From assembly GCF_017104715.1 (NCBI RefSeq), contig NZ_JAAGPI010000035.1:1-64000 (forward strand): a stretch of DNA of 64,000 bases, in the 5' to 3' direction. A program made the translations under genes and the position numbers. Below the pieces are notes generated by a model. The model worked only from the letters and a program-made list of their open reading frames with translations, was not told the origin of the DNA and made no database searches. Origin of the DNA: Burkholderia sp. Ac-20365. Its GTDB lineage: Bacteria; Pseudomonadota; Gammaproteobacteria; Burkholderiales; Burkholderiaceae. Of this stretch, positions 58,549 through 64,000 are shown piece after piece (the first letter of the stretch is position 1; each line of letters opens with the position of its first letter).

Positions 58549-59646
58549 ATGCAAGATATCAAACGGGGCAGAAGGCAGGCGATCAAGACGATCGGCGCAG
58601 CGCTAGCGGCTTCGACGTTGCCAATGCCGTTCATCAACGTCCGCGCCCAGCAGCAACAGAATTTCTCCGGCAAGACACTGCGGCTCCTGACCTGGTCCGA
58701 CGATACGGGCACGGCCGCGCTGCGCAACATCGCCGCGACGTTCACCGCAAAGACGGGCGCGAAAGTGATCGCGGACCGTGCCGACGGAACGTCGGGCATG
58801 GTCGCGAAGGTCAAGGCTTCGGGCGACCGCCCGACCTACGATGTCATCACGCTGGCTGGCGTCGGCGCAGCGGGCCTCGGCGATGCGGGCCTGCTCGTCA
58901 AGCCCGATCTCGACAAGCTGCCGAACCTGAAAGACGTCGCGCCGCAATACCGCACGGGCGCAAATGGCTTCGGCGTCGGTTATCTGCTGTGGTCGGATGG
59001 TTTGATCTACAACACGTCGACGGTGAAAACGGCGCCCGAATCGTACGAAGCACTGTGGGACCCGAAATACGCGGGGCGCCTGTTCCTGCCGCCGCCCGAG
59101 TGGGCCGAAGCCGTGGATCTCGCGATCATCGCGGCAAAGCTCGCGGGCGGATCGCAGCAGAACATCGAGCCGGGTTTCAAGAAGCTTGCACAGCTGAAAG
59201 ATCATGTGATGACGCTCGGCGAAAACCCGAATCAGGTCGCCGATCTGTTCCGCACCGGTTCGCTCGATATCGGCGGCATCTATTCGCCGGCGTTTTTCCC
59301 CGATCAGATCCGCAAGCCCGAGTACAAGATGGGCGTGACTTATGGGATGAAGGAAGGCTTCGCTACGCAGCTGATGTTCACCGTCATTCCGAAGGCGCAT
59401 CCTGGCGATAGCGACCTGATCCACGCATTCATCAACCATTCGCTGGATGCAGGCGTGCAGGGCCGCATGGCCGCCGACGTGATGAACGGTCCCGTCAACT
59501 CGAAGGCAGTGATTCCCGCCGAGAGCCGCGCCTTCGTGCCGAGCCCGAAGCAGATCGCCGAAAAGGCCGTGCTGCATGACGACAAGGCGCTCGCGGCCGT
59601 GCAGCCCGCGTGGATCAAACGCTACACGGAAATCTTTTCGGCATGA
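58549..59646 (+). CDS. ABC transporter substrate-binding protein (PotD/polyamine-type)
   Basis: A 365-residue periplasmic binding protein. The N terminus MQDIKRGRRQAIKTIGAALAASTLP has a twin-arginine-like motif (GRRQAI), so Tat export is possible. The mature part has LTWSDDTGTAALRNIAATFTAKTGAKV and IYNTSTVKTAPESYEALWDPKYAGRL, typical of the PotD/Fe3+-type (cluster D) family. It delivers its ligand to the permeases encoded downstream. Genes next to it degrade an aromatic acid, so the ligand may be such an acid, but the family also binds polyamines and iron. GGAGACCGTC gives the ribosome site. Confidence 0.87.
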   Translation: MQDIKRGRRQAIKTIGAALAASTLPMPFINVRAQQQQNFSGKTLRLLTWSDDTGTAALRNIAATFTAKTGAKVIADRADGTSGMVAKVKASGDRPTYDVITLAGVGAAGLGDAGLLVKPDLDKLPNLKDVAPQYRTGANGFGVGYLLWSDGLIYNTSTVKTAPESYEALWDPKYAGRLFLPPPEWAEAVDLAIIAAKLAGGSQQNIEPGFKKLAQLKDHVMTLGENPNQVADLFRTGSLDIGGIYSPAFFPDQIRKPEYKMGVTYGMKEGFATQLMFTVIPKAHPGDSDLIHAFINHSLDAGVQGRMAADVMNGPVNSKAVIPAESRAFVPSPKQIAEKAVLHDDKALAAVQPAWIKRYTEIFSA

Positions 59647-60596
59647 ACGGCATGCCCGCGCTCTTTTCGCGGCGCGGGCGCGCTGACGTTGCGCCAGCCG
59701 GGGCGACGGGCGTGTCCGACGGGTCTGTCGCAGGCGGCGCCGGTGGTGCGTCTGCGCGCGCGAGGCCATGGCTGCTGCTCGCGCCGATTCTCGTGTTTCT
59801 CGTCGTGCTCGCCGCCGCCGCGCTCGTCGTGGTGCGGATGAGCTTCGGCGTGTCGGGGAACGAATGGCGCGGGTTCTCGCTGCAGAACTATGTCGAACTG
59901 GCCGACGGCTATTTCCTGAAATCGCTGTGGCTTACGTTGCGGCTCGCGTTTCAAAGCATGGTGTTTGCGGTGCTGCTCGCGATTCCCGTTGCGCTTGCCA
60001 TGGCGCGCACCGAATCGCGCTTCATGCGGCGTCTGCTGCTTGCGGGCGTGCTGCTGCCGTTGCTCGTCAATCTGCTGTTGCAGGGTTACGGGTGGCTCGT
60101 GATCCTCGGACCGGCTGGACTGCTGAATCATGCATTGCTCGGCAGCGGTCTCGCGTCGCGTCCCGTGATGTGGCTCTATCGCGAGCATGGCGTGTTGCTC
60201 GGGCTGATCCAGACGGCGTTTCCGCTCGCCGTGCTGCCGATGTCCAGCGCCATGCGCGCGATTTCCGTTTCGTATGAAGAGGCCGCGGCGACGCTCGGCG
60301 CGACCCGCTGGCAAACCATGCGCGACATCGTGTTGCCGCTCGCGATGCCCGGCATCGTGTCCGGCGCGCTGCTCGTGTTCGCATACAACGCGAGTGCCTT
60401 CGCGGTGCCGCTGTTGCTCGGCGGGCGGCGCGTGCCGATGCTCGCCGTGCTGGTGCACGACCAGGTCTCGCCGTTATTGAACTGGCCGGCGGCGTCGGCA
60501 TCGGGTGTCGTGCTGATGGTTGCCACGCTCACGCTGATGGCGCTTTCGCAATGGCTGCTGCGGCGCATGCGACGGCTGGAGGATTCTGCGCGATGA
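59643..60596 (+). CDS. ABC transporter permease (PotB-like)
   Basis: A 317-residue inner-membrane permease with a 45-residue Ala/Gly-rich N-terminal tail and six hydrophobic helices. The EAA loop that contacts the ATPase is EEAAATLGATRWQTMRDIVLPLAMPGIVSG. It is coupled to the binding protein by a 4-bp ATGA overlap and to the second permease in the same way. It is the PotB-type half of a heterodimeric importer. Confidence 0.88.
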   Translation: MNGMPALFSRRGRADVAPAGATGVSDGSVAGGAGGASARARPWLLLAPILVFLVVLAAAALVVVRMSFGVSGNEWRGFSLQNYVELADGYFLKSLWLTLRLAFQSMVFAVLLAIPVALAMARTESRFMRRLLLAGVLLPLLVNLLLQGYGWLVILGPAGLLNHALLGSGLASRPVMWLYREHGVLLGLIQTAFPLAVLPMSSAMRAISVSYEEAAATLGATRWQTMRDIVLPLAMPGIVSGALLVFAYNASAFAVPLLLGGRRVPMLAVLVHDQVSPLLNWPAASASGVVLMVATLTLMALSQWLLRRMRRLEDSAR

Positions 60597-61447
60597 GTAC
60601 ACCAGGTGCATTGCTGAGAGCGTCCCCAACGATGCCCGGCAGGCTCGGCAAGGTAGCGGGACTATCGGCGGCAGTCGTGCTGTTTCTCGCCGCGCTGCCC
60701 ATTCTCACGATGATCGCGATGTCGTTCAGTGCGGCCGATACGCTCGAGTTTCCGCCGCACGCGTACAGCCTGCGGTGGTATCGCGCGGCGTGGCACACGT
60801 TCGTTTCGCCCGATGCAAGCGATGCGCTGTCGATGGGCGCAGCGCTCGGCACGAGCGTGCTGGTCGCCGTCGCCACCATGATCATCGCCACGCTTGTCTC
60901 CGTGCCTGCCGCCTATGCGTTGAGCCGCTACCGTTTTCGCGGCAAGCGGCTGGTCGAGCAACTGGTTGCGCTGCCGCTCGTCTATCCGCTGGTCATGCTC
61001 GGGCTGTCGCTGCTGCTGGTGTTCAACGTGTTGCCCGTCGAACTCGGCGTATTCCGGCTGATCATCGCGCACGTGATTCTCGCGTTACCGTTCACCGTGA
61101 AGAATTGCGCGGCGTCGGTGGCGTCGATCGGGCCGGAGTTCGAAGAGGCCGCCTACACGATGGGCGCGAGCCCGCGCCGCGCGCTCGTCGATGTCGTGTT
61201 GCCGCTGATGCGGCCGGGCATCCTCGCCGGCATGCTGTTCGCGTTCATCATCTCGTTCAACGAATTCACGGTGACGTTCTTTCTGTACAGCATCGACACG
61301 ATGACGCTGCCTGTGTGGCTCTACAGCCGCACCGTGTCGTCACTCGATCCAACCGTGTTCTCGTTCGCTGTATTCGTCGTCGCGATCGACTTTGCGCTGA
61401 TCTGGCTGCTGGAAAAGCTGGTCGGCGATAAAGGGGTTGCGCTGTGA
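60593..61447 (+). CDS. ABC transporter permease (PotC-like)
   Basis: A 284-residue inner-membrane permease with six hydrophobic helices. The EAA loop is EEAAYTMGASPRRALVDVVLPLMRPGILAG. It pairs with the PotB-like protein. ATGA overlap at the start shows translational coupling. The last helix is followed by the short KLVGDKGVAL end. No other domains. Confidence 0.88.
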   Translation: MSTPGALLRASPTMPGRLGKVAGLSAAVVLFLAALPILTMIAMSFSAADTLEFPPHAYSLRWYRAAWHTFVSPDASDALSMGAALGTSVLVAVATMIIATLVSVPAAYALSRYRFRGKRLVEQLVALPLVYPLVMLGLSLLLVFNVLPVELGVFRLIIAHVILALPFTVKNCAASVASIGPEFEEAAYTMGASPRRALVDVVLPLMRPGILAGMLFAFIISFNEFTVTFFLYSIDTMTLPVWLYSRTVSSLDPTVFSFAVFVVAIDFALIWLLEKLVGDKGVAL

Positions 61448-61490
61448 TCCCGCGCACATCGCATTGCCGCGAAACAGACTGGAAACCGTC

Positions 61491-62579
61491 ATGACACATC
61501 TCACGTTGCAGTCCGTCACGAAACGCTTCGGCGCAGCGCATGCCGTCGACAACGTCGACCTCACGATCCCCGAAGGCAAGCTGGTGTGCTTTCTCGGCCC
61601 GTCGGGCTGCGGCAAGACCACGTTGTTGCGGATGATCGCCGGGCTCGACATGCCGACTTCCGGCGCCGTGATGTTCGGCGGACGCGATATCACGCAGGTG
61701 AGCGCGAATCAGCGCGACTTCGGCATGGTGTTTCAGTCGCTGGCGCTGTTTCCGCATATGACGGTTGCCGAAAATATCGCGTACCCGCTAAAGCTGCGCA
61801 AAGCGGGTAAGAGCGAGCAGGGCAAACGCGTGGCCGAACTGCTCGAACTGATCCAGTTGCCGCATATGTCGGCGCGGCCTGTTACCCAGCTTTCCGGCGG
61901 GCAGCGGCAGCGCGTGGCGATTGCGCGCGCGATCGCGACGTCACCGAAGCTGCTGTTGCTCGACGAGCCGCTGTCGGCGCTCGACGCCAAGCTGCGCGAG
62001 GCGATGCAGATCGAGATCCGGCTGCTGCAGCAACGTCTCGGCATCACGACGATCATGGTCACGCACGACCAGCGCGAAGCGATGACCATGGCCGACCTGA
62101 TCGTCGTGATGGAGAAAGGGCGCATCGCGCAGGTCGGCAAGCCGCTCGATATCTATCGCGATCCCGTCAGCGAGTTCGTGGCCGACTTCATCGGCCTGGG
62201 CAACATCTTGCCGGTGACGAACGATGCGAGCGGGGCAGTGCGTCTGCCGGGCGGGCAGCAGATCGTCGTCGCGAATCCGGCGCGCATGTCGGATGTATCC
62301 GGCGATATCAGGCTTCTGATCCGGCCGGAGGACGTGCATCTTCAACTGGGTGCCGATCAGGCCGGTCACGATACGAACTGCGTTCGCGGGACAGTGCGGT
62401 TCATCCGCGACGTCGGCGCCTCGCTCGAGGCGACCATCGATTGCGCAGGCTTCACGCTGACGGCGGCGACCACGCCGCGCGAAGCGCCGGGTCTCGCGCC
62501 CGGCATGCCCGTGCTCGCTGCGCTGCCCGCGCATGCGTGCAAGCTGATCTCGGCGCATGCTGCGCGGGCTTCGACCTGA
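61491..62579 (+). CDS. ABC transporter ATP-binding protein (PotA-like)
   Basis: A 362-residue ATPase. Walker A is GPSGCGKTT (residues 36-44), the Q-loop is MVFQSLALFPHMTVAENIAYPL, the signature is LSGGQRQ (134-140) and Walker B LLLLDEP (154-160), with the His switch in MVTHDQREAMTMAD. The C-terminal 110 residues form a TOBE-like regulatory domain (IRLLIRPEDVHLQLG), as in PotA and other CUT1-type ATPases. It completes the importer with the binding protein and two permeases. It starts 44 bp after the last permease. Confidence 0.92.
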   Translation: MTHLTLQSVTKRFGAAHAVDNVDLTIPEGKLVCFLGPSGCGKTTLLRMIAGLDMPTSGAVMFGGRDITQVSANQRDFGMVFQSLALFPHMTVAENIAYPLKLRKAGKSEQGKRVAELLELIQLPHMSARPVTQLSGGQRQRVAIARAIATSPKLLLLDEPLSALDAKLREAMQIEIRLLQQRLGITTIMVTHDQREAMTMADLIVVMEKGRIAQVGKPLDIYRDPVSEFVADFIGLGNILPVTNDASGAVRLPGGQQIVVANPARMSDVSGDIRLLIRPEDVHLQLGADQAGHDTNCVRGTVRFIRDVGASLEATIDCAGFTLTAATTPREAPGLAPGMPVLAALPAHACKLISAHAARAST

Positions 62580-62884
62580 GGCGCGCTGGCGAAACGTCTC
62601 TAACGCCCCCATCCCGCCGATCTGAACCGCGTCCCGCGCCTGCGTCGCCTGTGAGCAACGCGGCCGCTGGCGGCGCGACGGCGCTTCCACGCAAAATGCG
62701 CGGTCCGATGCTTGCTCCGTAGTGTCGGATCAGGTCGCGTGTTCCTTCGAATTTCTCCTCCGGAATGCCCTCAAACGCACTGCCAGACGCTCACTGGCAC
62801 GCTTCTTCCATCGCGAACGGCCCGATCGTAGTAACGTATCGAAAATTTTGTCTTTCGCCTGGCCAGTTGATTCCTGAGGCGCAT
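62580..62884. other. Intergenic region between ABC transporter and KfrA-like gene
   Basis: 305 bp with no credible gene. The half near 62820-62870 is AT-richer (GTATCGAAAATTTTGTC) and may hold the promoter of the following gene. No hairpin terminator was seen after the ATPase gene. Confidence 0.4.
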
Positions 62885-64000
62885 ATGTCCACAGACGCAG
62901 ACACCACCATGATTGATGAGCAGGTCGCAGCCATTGCGGACCGGATGACCGAAGAAGGCCGTTTGATATCCCCCGTTACCGTCTGGCAGGAGGTGCGCAG
63001 CGGCTCGATCGTAGACGTTGCTGCCGCCCTGCAACGCTGGCGCGACGCGCGTCAGCCACAGACGCTGCCGGAGCCGGCTCAGAAATCCCTGCCGGGCGAA
63101 CTGGCCGAGACCCTGATGGAAGCCGCGCGCCGGATCTGGGCAGCCTCGCAGGACGACGCCGGGCGCCAGCTCAGCGAAGGGCTGGTGGCGGCGAGCAGCC
63201 AGCTCGATGCGGCCCGCCGGGAGCGCGACGAGGCGCTTGCCGCGTACCAGCAGACGGGCGTGGAAGCCGAAACGGGGCGCGAACGGGTGGAAGGGCTGCG
63301 GCGCGACCTGAATGCGTTGCAGGAATCGGCCGCCCAGGCTCTGGCAGAACTGGGCGCTGCGACGGCCCGCGCCGAAGTCGCCGAAGCGAACGCCGAGCAT
63401 CTGACCCAACGCGCATCGACGAGCGAAGCCGAGCTCGCCGCGGCGCAAACCTCGCTAGCGGATCAGCACCGCGCCAACGAATGGCTCGCGTCGACGGTTT
63501 CCGCCAAGAACGAGGAAATCGCGCGGGTTGGCCGCGAGCGCGACGACGCGCGTCGGCAGATCGCGACACTGGACGAGGCTTGCCAGGCGAAGTCGGCGGA
63601 AGCGGAGCGCCTGTCTCAGGAAGCGGGCGCGGCGGTGGCGCGCGCCGACGCCGCCTCGGCGCTGGCGAACGAAAGTACTACGCGTCTCGAATCGGTGGAA
63701 GGCGAACTGCGCGAGACGCGCAACGCGCTCGCCTCGGAGCGCGATGCGGCGCTCGAGTATGCCGCCGAAGTCTCGTCGCAGCGCGGCCAACTGGAGCGCG
63801 TCAACCATGATCTGGATGAAGCCCGCGCGCAGATCGCCGCGCTGACCGAGGCGCAAACGGTCGTGGCCGCCGAGCTTGAGCAGGCGAAGCTGGCGTCGTC
63901 GGCGGCCAGCGAGCGTGCCGATGCAGCCGAGCAGCGCGCAACGCAACTGGATCAAAGCCTGACGGTGGAGCGTGAGGCGACCGCCGCGCAACGCGACGAA
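62885..64000 (+). CDS. KfrA-like DNA-binding coiled-coil protein (3' partial)
   Basis: The first 372 residues of a gene that runs past the window edge. Residues 10-60 form the KfrA N-terminal DNA-binding domain (ISPVTVWQEVRSGSIVDVAAALQRWRDAR), with a short basic linker. From about residue 75 the sequence is one long Glu/Ala/Arg-rich coiled coil with heptad pattern. KfrA proteins are plasmid- or replicon-linked DNA binders that form filaments and help partition, but many chromosomal copies exist. The start is the ATG after GAGG at 62876. Total length and C-terminal domain are unknown here. Confidence 0.82.
   Translation, partial: MSTDADTTMIDEQVAAIADRMTEEGRLISPVTVWQEVRSGSIVDVAAALQRWRDARQPQTLPEPAQKSLPGELAETLMEAARRIWAASQDDAGRQLSEGLVAASSQLDAARRERDEALAAYQQTGVEAETGRERVEGLRRDLNALQESAAQALAELGAATARAEVAEANAEHLTQRASTSEAELAAAQTSLADQHRANEWLASTVSAKNEEIARVGRERDDARRQIATLDEACQAKSAEAERLSQEAGAAVARADAASALANESTTRLESVEGELRETRNALASERDAALEYAAEVSSQRGQLERVNHDLDEARAQIAALTEAQTVVAAELEQAKLASSAASERADAAEQRATQLDQSLTVEREATAAQRDE

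Noticed and set aside
1..64000. CRISPR array, tRNA, rRNA, prophage or transposase
   Set aside because: No spaced short direct repeats, no cloverleaf or rRNA-like segments, and no integrase, transposase or phage structural frames were seen by eye; a tRNA scan was not possible.

Overview
This is a GC-rich, gene-dense 64 kb window from a beta-proteobacterium. Gene content and codon style point to Burkholderiales, most likely Paraburkholderia or a close relative. The pointers are HpnA/HpnB hopanoid genes, a trimeric Burkholderia-type porin, a rubrerythrin/CCG/DUF3501 trio, a bifunctional aminobenzoyl-CoA (salicylyl-CoA-type) oxygenase, and many small AraC, GNAT and VOC genes. I found no rRNA, tRNA, CRISPR array, prophage or transposase. 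Both edges cut genes: hpnB at the left lacks its 5' end and a KfrA-like coiled-coil gene at the right lacks its 3' end.

Layout. 0-5 kb: hopanoid glycosyltransferase hpnB coupled to a lytic transglycosylase, hopanoid epimerase hpnA, acylphosphatase, and ergothioneine methyltransferase egtD with no egtB beside it. 5-9.3 kb: RarD-type permease, DUF962 membrane protein, Crp/Fnr regulator, secreted DNA/RNA nuclease. 9.4-12.1 kb: rubrerythrin, Fe-S/CCG protein and DUF3501, probably one functional unit. 12-17.4 kb: MocR regulator, SRPBCC protein, MetX-like exported hydrolase, DAHP synthase, thioredoxin. 17.4-18.1 kb holds no credible gene, only a nested inverted-repeat element. 18-24.9 kb: glutathionyl-hydroquinone reductase with a divergent LysR, then cytochrome b561, GT2 glycosyltransferase, Rieske oxygenase and SRPBCC. 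25-27 kb: porin with a long AT-rich upstream region, and a glycine-zipper lipoprotein.

27.2-29.9 kb is an ECF42-type sigma locus (two YCII/DGPF proteins, a VOC protein, sigma factor). 33.8-39.1 kb is a second ECF locus: sigma factor, membrane anti-sigma candidate and CpxP-like protein by stop/start overlaps, then DUF1800 and DUF1501, bracketed by Trp-rich YXWGXW secreted proteins. 39-46 kb carries VOC and GNAT genes, a MazEF pair with a readable promoter and operator, DUF2252, a flavin reductase and an AraC regulator. 46-48.4 kb: DHA2 exporter and GST.

48.5-62.6 kb is the most coherent system. A nine-gene minus-strand operon encodes an aromatic CoA-thioester pathway: CoA ligase, two-domain FAD monooxygenase/OYE, acyl-CoA dehydrogenase, enoyl-CoA hydratase, SDR, thioesterase, RidA, MarR and a terminal dienelactone hydrolase-SnoaL fusion. 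It is divergent from a complete PotABCD-like ABC importer. A promoter with TTGACA and TAAAGT boxes lies inside a 10-bp inverted repeat in front of the operon and is the likely MarR control point. The best reading is import and aerobic CoA-dependent degradation of 2-aminobenzoate or a related aromatic acid. All functions are read from sequence patterns; no database search was run.
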